Assembly (NCBI GenBank): GCA_965203735.1
Contig: OZ241909.1
Location: 1,426,001 to 1,490,000, forward strand
DNA length: 64,000 bases
Source of the DNA: Bin55 sp965203735
GTDB lineage: Bacteria; Pseudomonadota; Gammaproteobacteria; Pseudomonadales; Azotimanducaceae
Direction of reading: 5' to 3'
Shown: positions 35,270 through 44,326 of the stretch, piece by piece
How the letters are laid out: each line of letters opens with the position of its first letter
Position numbering within the stretch: the first letter of the stretch is position 1
Notes under the pieces: generated by a model
Told to the model about the DNA's origin: nothing
The model's input: the letters and a program-made list of their open reading frames with translations, nothing else
Databases searched by the model: none
Program-made: the position numbers and the translations under genes

Positions 35270-36250
35270 TCACGAGGTCAATTGACTTGCGAGTCGGTCC
35301 GCCCGATAGCTTGAACGCACCAACGGCCCTGCAGCCACATCTTGAAACCCTAAATCAAGAGCAGCTTGGCGGTAGTTTTCGAACTCGTCCGGATGCACCC
35401 ATCGTGAGACGGGCAAGTGATTCTTGGTGGGTCGTAGGTACTGTCCCAATGTCAAGAAGTCGACCTTATGGGATCGCAGGTCTTCAAATGCCTCTCTAAT
35501 CTCCTCGTCGGTTTCTCCCAAGCCAAGCATCAAGCTGGACTTCGTCCGTACTTGGCTTGCGGACTTCGCATGAGCCAGAACACGAAGCGTCTGATCATAT
35601 CCTGCGCGAGGATCGCGGACTCGAGAAGTCAATCTCTTCACCGTCTCCAAGTTTTGCGCAAAGACCTTGACCGGAGTGTTCACTACAACTTCCACAGCTG
35701 TGAAATCGCCACGGAAGTCGGGAGTTAACGCTTCGATCGTTGTACTTGGGTTTTGGTTGTGAATTGCTTGTATGCATGCAGCATAGTGAGCGGCCCCTCC
35801 ATCCTCAAGATCGTCCCGGTCTACAGAAGTCAAAACAACGTAACGCAAGTTCATTAGAGCTACGGCTTGAGCACAGTTCTTGGGTTCATCCGGATCCAAC
35901 CATCCCTTGGGATTTCCTGTGTCGACAGCACAAAATCGGCACGCACGTGTACACACCGACCCCAACAACATAAGCGTCGCGGTACCGTTGCTCCAGCACT
36001 CGCCAATATTGGGGCAGTGCGACTCCGCACACACAGTGTTCAGGGAGTTTTCGACTACAGATGCCTGGACGTTTCGGTACTTCGGTCCGTGGGGCAACTT
36101 GACCCTAAGCCAAGGAGGTTTTCTAGCGGATGCATCGCAATCAGTTGTTGGAATGAGCTTGCGTGCATGAGATGCGGAAATGCCATCTCGAATCGCGTTG
36201 AACCCGTGGCGAGTTCGGTATTTCTCTCCGCTAGAGGCAGGATTACTCAT
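35270..36250 (-). CDS. lipA: Lipoyl synthase
   Basis: 326 residues, radical SAM enzyme that inserts two sulfurs into octanoyl groups on carrier proteins. Auxiliary cluster cysteines Cys74, Cys79 and Cys85 (CAESHCPNIGEC), the radical-SAM motif CTRACRFC (Cys100, Cys104, Cys107) and the C-terminal RSSY serine ligand motif (PLVRSSYRAD) are all present. No lipB is nearby. The IS1111-type element lies just after its stop. Confidence 0.97.
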   Translation of the reverse strand: MSNPASSGEKYRTRHGFNAIRDGISASHARKLIPTTDCDASARKPPWLRVKLPHGPKYRNVQASVVENSLNTVCAESHCPNIGECWSNGTATLMLLGSVCTRACRFCAVDTGNPKGWLDPDEPKNCAQAVALMNLRYVVLTSVDRDDLEDGGAAHYAACIQAIHNQNPSTTIEALTPDFRGDFTAVEVVVNTPVKVFAQNLETVKRLTSRVRDPRAGYDQTLRVLAHAKSASQVRTKSSLMLGLGETDEEIREAFEDLRSHKVDFLTLGQYLRPTKNHLPVSRWVHPDEFENYRQAALDLGFQDVAAGPLVRSSYRADRLASQLTS

Positions 36251-36436
36251 CTGAATGTTCGATAGGTTGTGGACGTACTTCGACTCTTAGCTATTGGAAG
36301 ATAGTTCTCCACCGTGTTAGGAGGGATTCCAGCGTTAATGATATGAAGTCCGAATGCGTCGTGTCGCCTGATGAGTAATGTCAATCGAAAGCTGTCACAT
36401 TGCTTTATTCTTTAGTAACTGCGGAGGTCCTACAAG

Positions 36437-37543
36437 TTGCTAAGTTTTTCGTTACCTGAGGCGATTCTCGCCTTCTTTGCACCAACGCTGATTTTTCTAT
36501 TGCTTCTGGCACTGCACATTGTGCTTCCCGCTTGGCGCGTCACTGGCTATGTACGCGACGAAAAAAGCAACAAACTGCTTGAGTACCGACTCAATGGACT
36601 AGTGGTGTTCGCGATCGCAGTCTTGACTTGGTGGTTTGAAATAGGTGGGATTCCTAGAGATTGGCTGTTTAGAGCGACTTTCTATTCCATTGCTGGGTCG
36701 TCAGTCTTGGCAGTTGTGCTTACGGCAATACTAGTAACGGGAGGTAGTGCAAAACATGGTGCCAAGCACGGTGCGTCGATCTGGGCAGGCCGTGTTCTAA
36801 ACAAGAGCTACTTCGAACGAGTCGACTTCAAGATGTACGTCTACATTTTTGGTGGGACGATGCTTGCACTTAACGCGCTTTCGGGTGTCGCTTATCACTG
36901 GGAACTTTATGGCTTTAATTCCAACGTAGGTCTCTTCTTCTACGCGGGAATGTGGCTGTTCTTTGTGACCGACTATTTCTGCTTCGAACGGGTTCAGCTC
37001 TACACATACGACATCATTCACGAACGGCTTGGATTCAAACTCATTTGGGGCTGTCTCACGGTCTACCCGTATCTATATGTGATACCTCTATGGGGCATAA
37101 CGCACTTTCCAGCACCCGAATTTGAAAGAAGCATTGCAATATTGACTCACTTTGGCTCGCTTTTTCTCTTCCTGATTGGATGGGTCGTCTCGCGTGGTTC
37201 CAATTTGCAGAAATACACGTTCAAACGATGGCCTGAACGGAAGTTTCTGGGGATCATGGAGCCAGAGTCAATCACTAGTGGCAACAGGAAGATTTTGTGT
37301 AGCGGATTTTGGGGAGTCTCTAGACACGTCAACTATTTCGGCGAATTCCTGATCGCATTGGCAATGGCTTTAGTTCTCGGCCACTTTCTTAGTTTTTGGG
37401 TGTGGATCTACCCAATATTTATCGTCGGTCTTTTCGTGCACAGGCAGCGTACCGATGATGTCTTGTGTGCTGAAAAGTACGGTAGTGCGTGGGAAGACTA
37501 CTGCAAAAGAACACGCTATCGCATCATTCCTGGAATCTACTAG
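36437..37543 (+). CDS. ERG4/ERG24-family sterol-reductase-like membrane protein
   Basis: 368 residues from a TTG start placed 9 bases after a clear GCGGAGG Shine-Dalgarno. About nine membrane segments. The C-terminal third has the family signature: GFWGVSRHVNYFGE, HRQRTDDVLCAEKYG and WEDYCKRTRYRIIPGIY, as in delta-14 and delta-24(28) sterol reductases, which use NADPH to reduce ring or side-chain double bonds. It may act on a sterol, on an acquired sterol or on another isoprenoid. No squalene epoxidase or oxidosqualene cyclase is in the window. Confidence 0.88.
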   Translation: MLSFSLPEAILAFFAPTLIFLLLLALHIVLPAWRVTGYVRDEKSNKLLEYRLNGLVVFAIAVLTWWFEIGGIPRDWLFRATFYSIAGSSVLAVVLTAILVTGGSAKHGAKHGASIWAGRVLNKSYFERVDFKMYVYIFGGTMLALNALSGVAYHWELYGFNSNVGLFFYAGMWLFFVTDYFCFERVQLYTYDIIHERLGFKLIWGCLTVYPYLYVIPLWGITHFPAPEFERSIAILTHFGSLFLFLIGWVVSRGSNLQKYTFKRWPERKFLGIMEPESITSGNRKILCSGFWGVSRHVNYFGEFLIALAMALVLGHFLSFWVWIYPIFIVGLFVHRQRTDDVLCAEKYGSAWEDYCKRTRYRIIPGIY

Positions 37544-37554
37544 CCGAGTGCCGA

Positions 37555-37580
37555 GTTTCACTCGCGGCAGAGCGAGAAAC
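37555..37580 (+). terminator. Hairpin after the sterol-reductase-like gene
   Basis: GTTTC-A-CTCGC pairs with GCGAGAAAC around a 6-base loop, 12 bases after the stop. One bulge and no U run, so it is at best a weak terminator. Confidence 0.4.
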
Positions 37581-37807
37581 CATTTATGTTTGAGTCGCGG
37601 GCGGGCTACGACGCATCTACGACAGTACAGACGTCAATGGTTCGTGCCTAAAATTCTGTGCTCGTAGTAGTTGCCAGGTCTCGTATAGGCACAACCAACG
37701 CTATCTCCAACACTCAGAACCCTCAGAGTGCCGGTCCTTCGCGGCGATTGGAAAAGGCCCATATGAGTTAGGCGACTGCCAGATAAACACCTGAAGAACG
37801 CAACCGA

Positions 37808-38641
37808 ATGAAACTCTTGGAGAAAGTACAACGCCTTTGTGCCGGTATCGCCGATGCCAACTGGTTTGGTCACTTGGTTACAGGTCTCATCGTGTTCAAT
37901 GCGATCGTTGTTGGCTTGGACACATCGAACTACCTGCACATTAGGCTTGAGCACGTATTTCAGTGGATCAACGACATTGTCTTAGTCGCATTCATCATCG
38001 AAGCGTTGATAAAGATGATGTCCACTTTTCCTAGATGCGACCGCTACTTCAGAGACGGTTGGAACGTCTTCGACTTCACGATCATTGTGTTTTGCCTGAT
38101 TCCCGCTACTGGGCAACTTGCGACCATCGCTCGGCTGGCGCGTGTCTTGCGGGTACTCCGACTCGTATCGGTACTACCTCATCTGCGCGTATTGGTCACC
38201 GCCCTGATTCATTCGATTCCAGGGATGTTCAACATCGTGCTCTTGATGTCAATCATTTTCTATGTATACGGTGTTGCGGGGTACCACTTGTTTCACGAAG
38301 TCGATCCGACGCATTGGCGAACGCTAGGAATCTCGCTCCTCTCACTTTTTCGGATTGTCACATTGGAGGACTGGACTGATATTATGTACACTGCTTTGGA
38401 GCACTATTGGTGGGCGTGGGTCTATTTCTTGAGCTTTGTCGTGGTGGGTACATTTGTAATTATCAACCTGTTTATTGGAATCGTGATCACCAACGTTCAG
38501 GAAGCCCGAGAAAAGTCTTTGGAAGAGCTGAAGGCCGCGGTCCATTCAGATGATGTGATTGCAGAGCTGAGGCAAACTCGCGATGCTTTGAAACGCGTTC
38601 AGGACGAACTAGAGCAACGAATCCAAACACCTCGAAATTGA
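37808..38641 (+). CDS. Voltage-gated cation channel, NaChBac (BacNav) type
   Basis: 277 residues, the single-domain six-helix tetrameric channel. S4 carries Arg109, Arg112, Arg115 and Arg118 spaced every third residue (ARLARVLRVLRLVS). S5 is at about 138-160, the selectivity filter T185-L-E-D-W-T-D191, and S6 at about 203-230 ends in IGIVITNVQEA. A C-terminal coiled coil (about 233-272) suits the four-helix bundle. Characterised BacNav channels have TLESWS/A; the extra acids at 188 and 191 match positions altered to obtain calcium selectivity in CavAb. So Na+ or mixed Na+/Ca2+ permeation is possible. Confidence 0.93.
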   Translation: MKLLEKVQRLCAGIADANWFGHLVTGLIVFNAIVVGLDTSNYLHIRLEHVFQWINDIVLVAFIIEALIKMMSTFPRCDRYFRDGWNVFDFTIIVFCLIPATGQLATIARLARVLRVLRLVSVLPHLRVLVTALIHSIPGMFNIVLLMSIIFYVYGVAGYHLFHEVDPTHWRTLGISLLSLFRIVTLEDWTDIMYTALEHYWWAWVYFLSFVVVGTFVIINLFIGIVITNVQEAREKSLEELKAAVHSDDVIAELRQTRDALKRVQDELEQRIQTPRN

Positions 38642-38752
38642 TGCCTTGCAAGCGAGGGTCTTTTCGGGCCTCTCAAGCACTTTGAACCTAAAATTGCTCG
38701 TGACACCCAGCAATAGTGCTGAGCACTACGTTTGACGGTTTGTAGGGACACT

Positions 38753-39916
38753 ATGAAACGCGAAAATCCATTCACTCCCGGTATTGCGGGTTCCCCACCG
38801 GTCCTTGCTGGGCGGGACGAGGAACTACGGGAAGTAGATGAATTGATTGATGGCATCGCCGCGGGAAAAAGAATCTACCAGGAAACCATTTTGTACGGGC
38901 CGCGAGGCAACGGAAAAACTACCTTGCTCCACAAAGTCACTGCAGACTTAGAGAAGAGTACAAAAGTAAAGCCAGTCTTCGTTCAAGCTCCAAGCATAAC
39001 AACCCCCAGACAGCTGTACCGGAAGCTACGTGGGGAGAGTCCTCCATCGCAACAAACCGAAACATCTCGATTGAAAGGGAGTCTTGGAATTTCCGGAACT
39101 AGTGTGGGAGGTGATCTTGAGACTTCGGAAGTCACCGACACCTCACTGGTTGACTTGGAGGAAAGATGTGCTGTTGCAATGAATGATGAACCGACCCTGC
39201 TCATGGTCGATGAAGCCCATCTCATTACGAGAGAGACTTTAAACTCTGTTCTAGCACTAACCGACAGTGCGCGCCAGAAGAAAACCAAGATGGCAGTGAT
39301 TTTTGCTGGTACGCCGATGCTTCCAGCACACATCAGGAGGATGGATGCTTCTTATCTCAACAGAACACGGCGTAGACGGATGGAGCGACTCGATATTGAG
39401 TCCACCAAGACTGCTTTGTTTCAACCATTGAAAAACGCTGGATATGCCATTCAGTTGACCGCAGAAGAAGAGAACAGAGCAATTAGCTGGACACAATGCT
39501 ACCCTCACTTTATTCAGAGTGTGGGTCATGCCCTCTGGGACGTAGTAGAAGGAAGCGGAAGTGGAAGGGTCGACGCAGCAAGCTTGCAAAATGCACAACC
39601 ACTTTGGGAGAGCGAGATGAATCTTATGTACCTCGATCGCTTAGGCGAACTGCGAGATCAAAGAATCGCCTCTCATGCACGTGCGATTGCCGAAGTTTTT
39701 CTCGGTGGAAAATCCGAGATGTACGTTGATGATATTGAGAATGTCATTGTCGAGGACGATCCCGCCACTGACCCTGTAAAAGTGATGAATGGGCTTGTAG
39801 CATTGGGCTATATTTGGGAGACGGAAGAGAATTCGATGGAATTCGAACCCGGGATACCATCCCTCATGGATCATGTACTTAGCAAGGTGCGAGCCAGGGA
39901 TAGAGTCGACCAATAA
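38753..39916 (+). CDS. Orc1/Cdc6-like AAA+ ATPase
   Basis: 387 residues from the ATG at 38753 (KRENPFTPGIAG), which is preferred to an earlier in-frame GTG because family members begin with this motif. Walker A YGPRGNGKTTLL (about 49-59), Walker B LLMVDEAHLI (about 150-159), a sensor-1-like VIFAGTP, then a C-terminal winged-helix-like part (about 300-380). Similar bacterial proteins are often annotated only as ATP-binding protein. It may load or remodel a DNA-bound partner. It is followed directly by a decayed TnpB relic, which hints at accessory DNA. Confidence 0.8.
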   Translation: MKRENPFTPGIAGSPPVLAGRDEELREVDELIDGIAAGKRIYQETILYGPRGNGKTTLLHKVTADLEKSTKVKPVFVQAPSITTPRQLYRKLRGESPPSQQTETSRLKGSLGISGTSVGGDLETSEVTDTSLVDLEERCAVAMNDEPTLLMVDEAHLITRETLNSVLALTDSARQKKTKMAVIFAGTPMLPAHIRRMDASYLNRTRRRRMERLDIESTKTALFQPLKNAGYAIQLTAEEENRAISWTQCYPHFIQSVGHALWDVVEGSGSGRVDAASLQNAQPLWESEMNLMYLDRLGELRDQRIASHARAIAEVFLGGKSEMYVDDIENVIVEDDPATDPVKVMNGLVALGYIWETEENSMEFEPGIPSLMDHVLSKVRARDRVDQ

Positions 39917-39959
39917 CGCGCTCGCGAATACGATCTCGAGCTTGGACTTTAGTTCAAGG

Positions 39960-40306
39960 TGCAAATATCACGGTGGCCAAGGCGCAGCCCTGTCGCGGCT
40001 CTCCGGAGCCTGCAGGTATATGTGGACTGAGATGCTGGGCTTGCAGGAGCAGACCTATTTCAAGGGTCGGTGGGCTCGCCCCAAGTTCAAGGTACGGCAC
40101 GTGAGACGTCCCGCCCTACAAGACCAAACTGACGAAAGTTCCGCCGCACCACACTTCCCAGCGATGCCCACAGATGCGGACATCAATGCCGATTGAATGT
40201 CTTGAGCTTAGGGATTGGGGCTTCTGGACGGCGAGGGGCGTTGGTCAACCCATTGAACCGTCAAGTGACATACATGCACGGGGCCTCGGTCATGTACTCT
40301 ATATGA
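39960..40306 (+). pseudogene. tnpB: Internally deleted, frameshifted TnpB (IS605/IS1341-type) relic
   Basis: Four TnpB landmarks occur in order but in different frames: the N-terminal ALSRLSGACRYMWTEML and RWARPKFK (frame of 39960), VPPHHTSQRCPQ from 40138 (next frame), TDADINA (first frame again, to about 40191), and LNVLSLGIGASGRRGALVNP (third frame, from 40193 to a stop at 40304). The RuvC centre and most of the zinc ribbon are deleted. TnpB is the RNA-guided nuclease of IS200/IS605 elements; this copy cannot be functional. The stretch is also more GC-rich than its neighbours. Confidence 0.8.
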
Positions 40307-40334
40307 GATTCAAAAGAAAGTAAGATACCGCCGC

Positions 40335-40634
40335 ATGCATTCCATTCGAATGAGAGCTCCCGTTCATCCAGGAGACCTTCTAAAACACGAGCTACTTGGT
40401 TCTTTGGGTCTAACCGTAGGAGATGCCGCAAAAGCACTTCACGTGTCGGACATTGAACTGTCTTCTATTCTGAACGAAGAAATGCGCCTGCCGGCTGAGA
40501 TTGCATTGCGAATAGAAAAAGCGTTTGGAGTATCGATGGACACCCTGATGCGAATGCAGTGTAGCTACGACATCGCAACGATGCGCAAGAGAGAGGACGA
40601 AATCGAAGTGGAGAGGTTCGTCGCAAGCGTTTAG
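40335..40634 (+). CDS. HigA/VapI-type HTH antitoxin-like regulator, toxin absent
   Basis: 99 residues with the XRE-like fold of HigA antitoxins: RAPVHPGDLLKHELLG, GLTVGDAAKALHVSDIELSSILN (HTH, about 25-47), PAEIALRIEKAFG and the closing LMRMQCSYDIATM. HigA normally neutralises the RelE-like HigB encoded directly upstream, but that position holds only TnpB debris. It is therefore an orphan antitoxin or a stand-alone transcription regulator. Confidence 0.85.
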   Translation: MHSIRMRAPVHPGDLLKHELLGSLGLTVGDAAKALHVSDIELSSILNEEMRLPAEIALRIEKAFGVSMDTLMRMQCSYDIATMRKREDEIEVERFVASV

Positions 40635-40673
40635 CTTGGAAGGAAAACTAAAGTTGGTCAGCAATCTGTAAGG

Positions 40674-42536
40674 CTACGCCACATCTTGAAACTGCAACGA
40701 ATGGAGCGTATGGTAAATACCCTTCGCATCCAACAGCTCTTCGTGAGTTCCCAATTCAGCAACTCTTCCGTCGTCTAAAACCAACACTCTGTCCGAGTCT
40801 TGGATCGTCTGCAGTCGATGCGCAATGATGATCGCAGTCCTCCCGCGGGTTAAGGTCTTAAGCGCATCCTGTATCAGCAGTTCCGTCTCGCTGTCGATGT
40901 TGGCAGTAGCTTCATCCAGGACCAGTATTTCGGGATTTGTCGTTAGTACGCGAGCGAAAGCTAGCAGTTGTCGTTGGCCCTGGGACAGGTTCTGTCCTCG
41001 TTCGGCAAGTTCCGAGTCGTACTGGTCCGGGAGAGACATGATGAAGTCATGAGCGTTTGCAGCCTTGGCTGCGGCTACGACTGAATTTCGATCAACATTG
41101 GGGTTCCCGAGCGATATGTTGTGATAGATGGACCCAGAGAATATGTGGAAGTCTTGAAGGACAACACCAATACGCTGTCTCAAATCGTGCGTATTGATCT
41201 GGTTGACATCGATGCCGTCCAGAAAGATTGAGTTGTCGTCGATGTCGTAGAACCGACTAAGAAGCCGAATGAGCGTGCTCTTGCCCGAACCGGTGGCACC
41301 CACGATCGCTAGTTTCTCTCCGGGTTCAATTGAAAACGAGACGTTTTTGATGATCGTATTAGTGCCATAGCCAAACACAACGTCTCGGAACTCCACTGAA
41401 CCTTTCAGACGTTCAGGTAGCTGAACAGGTTTTGAAGGTTCGTGATTGGCTTCATCCCAGTCTAGGGCTTGAAAAATCCTCTCTCCGCTGGCCATTGCCC
41501 GAAACAGAATGTTGATCTGCTCTCCTAGCACAACTATCGGATGAAACAGCATGTCAATGAATCTGGTGAAGAGGATCATTCCTCCCAATGAAATTTCGTC
41601 TTGAATCACCTGCCCACCGGCATACCAGAGAATCACTCCAATTGCGACAGAAGCAACGCTGTCGTTGAATGATGAATACAGAGTTTCGAGCCGCATGGAA
41701 CGCGACTCAAACAACAGATTGTTTCCGTTAATCCTTCGGTATCGCCTTAGGTTGAAGTCCTCTCGCGTGGATAGCTGGACTACCTGAAGACCACTAAGGT
41801 TCTCTTGCAAGTTTTGGTTGAGTGCCGAGACAGACTGTCGCACCAATCTAAACAATCGCCTTGTGTAGCGGCGGAAAACGAGTGTCACCACTACAAGAAT
41901 TGGCAAGTACAACATCAAGATAAGAGACATCTCAATGTCGACTGCAAGCATGACCGCTAGTGCAAAGAAGAACGGCATGAGCTCTCCCACCAATGACCCT
42001 AGCCCTCGCAGAAGTTCGTATAGCGATTCGACATCGTTCGTTACACGTGTCATCACACGCCCAACCGCAACGTTGTCGTAGAAGGTGAAGGGTCGCGTTT
42101 CCAGGTGCTTGAAGAGGTCATGCCGCAAATCCCGTAACCCGTTGATTACGGTTCTGGTCAACGTCATGCGATGTAGGTGCGAAGTAAACGCCCAACAAAG
42201 CTGAGCTACGACGTAAAGGGCACAAGCAGTGAAAAGCAACGACCAACCCGTGTTAGCAGCCAGCCATTCGGTCAATCCAATCAAGCCGAAATCGGGAGCA
42301 ATGGTTTCCGGCTGACCACGAAGGATGTAGTCGATGACTACTACCGAGAGAATCACGGGAAGTGCTATGGCGAGCAGGGACGTGATACAGACCGAGATCA
42401 GACTGACACTAAGTGTCTTCCAGTAAGGTCGCATCCAGCCAAGCAGTCGAATCAGTAGCCGAGTGTTGAGTACCGCACCTGAAAGTTCGGCATCGAACAG
42501 TCGGTAGTCACGACCGTTTTTTGTAATCTCGCTCAT
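40674..42536 (-). CDS. ABC exporter half-transporter, MdlB-like, catalytic site intact
   Basis: 620 residues: six-TM exporter domain (about 30-320) and a C-terminal NBD with Walker A GATGSGKST, signature LSQGQRQLLAFAR, Walker B VLDEATANIDSET with the catalytic Glu, and the switch IIAHRL. The gene overlaps the preceding one by ATGA, indicating a heterodimer. The order and signatures match E. coli MdlA/MdlB as remembered, a putative multidrug or lipid exporter of the inner membrane. Confidence 0.92.
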   Translation of the reverse strand: MSEITKNGRDYRLFDAELSGAVLNTRLLIRLLGWMRPYWKTLSVSLISVCITSLLAIALPVILSVVVIDYILRGQPETIAPDFGLIGLTEWLAANTGWSLLFTACALYVVAQLCWAFTSHLHRMTLTRTVINGLRDLRHDLFKHLETRPFTFYDNVAVGRVMTRVTNDVESLYELLRGLGSLVGELMPFFFALAVMLAVDIEMSLILMLYLPILVVVTLVFRRYTRRLFRLVRQSVSALNQNLQENLSGLQVVQLSTREDFNLRRYRRINGNNLLFESRSMRLETLYSSFNDSVASVAIGVILWYAGGQVIQDEISLGGMILFTRFIDMLFHPIVVLGEQINILFRAMASGERIFQALDWDEANHEPSKPVQLPERLKGSVEFRDVVFGYGTNTIIKNVSFSIEPGEKLAIVGATGSGKSTLIRLLSRFYDIDDNSIFLDGIDVNQINTHDLRQRIGVVLQDFHIFSGSIYHNISLGNPNVDRNSVVAAAKAANAHDFIMSLPDQYDSELAERGQNLSQGQRQLLAFARVLTTNPEILVLDEATANIDSETELLIQDALKTLTRGRTAIIIAHRLQTIQDSDRVLVLDDGRVAELGTHEELLDAKGIYHTLHSLQFQDVA

Positions 42537-44299
42537 GACGCGGTAGCGGTTGCAGCCGCAGAACCAATCGGTTCGTCGCTGCCTTCGCGTTGAATGCGTT
42601 CGAGTTCTGCGTAGATTCCGTTCAGCGACAGGAGTTGCTCGTGTGTCCCGAGTTCTGCAATTTCTCCGTCTTCGAGTATTACGATTCGATCGGAGTGACG
42701 TGCGGTAGAGACGCGATGAGATACCAACAAAGTTGTCTTGTTAGTGCGCATTGCTGACAAGCTGGATAGGATCTGTTCCTCAGTCTCGGTATCCACGGAT
42801 GAGAAACAATCGTCGAGAATTAGCACTGGAGCGTTCCGAATCAAACCGCGAGCCAAAGTTGCTCGTTGCTTTTGTCCACCGGACAAAGTAACCCCACGTT
42901 CACCCACAACTGTTTCCATCTTGAACGCCATCTCTTCGATTGACTCGCTCAGGCTTGCGGCCTCCGCGGCAAGCCAAACTTGATCAATTTTTCTACGTGG
43001 TTGGTCGTAGGTGATATTGGAGCGAAGAGGCTCTCCAAACAGGAACGTATCCTGTGGGACATACGCTATTTGAGAACGCAAACGATCGAGAGGGTAGTCG
43101 CAGACATCGAAGTCATCGATGAATACTGAGTCCCTTGGAGTATCGAGCAATCTAACAACTTGCTTTAGCAAGGTGGTCTTGCCAGAACCAATTCGTCCCA
43201 TGAACGTAACGATTTCTCCCCGGCGAATCGAGAGATTGATGTCTGTGAGGGTTTCCGGCGACGAATCTTCATATGCAAACGTGAGTTGGCGAAATTCAAC
43301 ATTTCCTCGAATCAGCTCGGGTGCCCAAGGCGACGCTTGATCCGCAATCTCGGCTTCAGAATCGAAGACGGCAAAAAGTCTACGAGAAGCTACGGCGGCT
43401 CGTTGCATCATGCTGATGATCATTCCTGCAACGCGGAACGGCTGCACGATCATGTTCACGTAAAAGAAGAATGCTGTAAATGCGCCAATACTTAGCGATC
43501 CCTCCAAAACCGAATAGCCTCCATATCCAAGAATCGCAATTGCTGAAGCAGCGGCCAAGGTTGGCATGACCGAGTGCATGATCGAGTGAATTCTTGCGTG
43601 CGTATAGAAAGCATCGGTGTAATCTTGGTTTCGATCGTCGAATCTATCGAGCTCCTGGCGTTCTAAAGCCATCGCCTGGACAGTACGTATTCCAGATAGA
43701 TTCTCTTGAGCATGAGACCCGAGAGCCGACAACTTTTCCTGTACCTGCCGCGAAGCAACTCCCAGCCTAAGAGATGTGCGCCACGTGTAGAAGAGCAGTA
43801 TGGGTAAAGGAGGCAGGACGAAGAGAGTTAGGGTTGGAGAAAGGAAGACCATGCATGAGAAGCCGATCAAGGTGGCAAAACAGAAAATCACCACCATTGT
43901 TGTTCCGTTTCCAATCAATCGTCGAATGAGCTGAATGTCGGCAACGGCTCGGGTCATGAGGTCTCCAATGGCATATTGGCGATAGAACGTTGGACCCATC
44001 CGTTGAAGTTGCTTATAGAACGCATGTCGAAGGTCGTACTGAACGAGAAATCCTGCTCGACGAACGGCAATACGAGCCCAACTCACAACGAGGAACCGAG
44101 CTACTACCGCTCCAACGATTCCAAGAATGGGCAACAAGAGATCTGATTCCCCTCTTGTCAAACGGTTGATACCGACCATAAGACAGAGCGGCACTGCTGC
44201 TTCAAAGAGGCGGGCAATGAAGAAGAGGACTATTCCACCCAGCAATCTCCCCTTGTACTTTCGTACGAAGGGGACGAGCCTCAAGAGATCACGAAACAT
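42533..44299 (-). CDS. ABC exporter half-transporter, MdlA-like, degenerate catalytic site
   Basis: 588 residues: TM domain (about 15-310) and NBD with Walker A GRIGSGKTT, canonical signature LSGGQKQRATLARG, but Walker B VLILDDCFSSVD has Asp where the catalytic Glu normally sits. Such an Asp marks the degenerate ATP site of heterodimeric exporters (MdlA, TM287 type). It is first of the coupled pair and lies 27 bases after the asnS stop on the same strand, so asnS and the exporter may share transcripts. Confidence 0.92.
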   Translation of the reverse strand: MFRDLLRLVPFVRKYKGRLLGGIVLFFIARLFEAAVPLCLMVGINRLTRGESDLLLPILGIVGAVVARFLVVSWARIAVRRAGFLVQYDLRHAFYKQLQRMGPTFYRQYAIGDLMTRAVADIQLIRRLIGNGTTMVVIFCFATLIGFSCMVFLSPTLTLFVLPPLPILLFYTWRTSLRLGVASRQVQEKLSALGSHAQENLSGIRTVQAMALERQELDRFDDRNQDYTDAFYTHARIHSIMHSVMPTLAAASAIAILGYGGYSVLEGSLSIGAFTAFFFYVNMIVQPFRVAGMIISMMQRAAVASRRLFAVFDSEAEIADQASPWAPELIRGNVEFRQLTFAYEDSSPETLTDINLSIRRGEIVTFMGRIGSGKTTLLKQVVRLLDTPRDSVFIDDFDVCDYPLDRLRSQIAYVPQDTFLFGEPLRSNITYDQPRRKIDQVWLAAEAASLSESIEEMAFKMETVVGERGVTLSGGQKQRATLARGLIRNAPVLILDDCFSSVDTETEEQILSSLSAMRTNKTTLLVSHRVSTARHSDRIVILEDGEIAELGTHEQLLSLNGIYAELERIQREGSDEPIGSAAATATAS

Positions 44300-44326
44300 A
44301 CTGGAAAGTTGTCGAAAGCGACGGAA

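Noticed and set aside
40174..40321. Small ORF just before the HigA-like gene, considered as a HigB toxin
   Set aside because: Its sequence has no RelE/HigB features and overlaps TnpB relic segments recognised in other frames.
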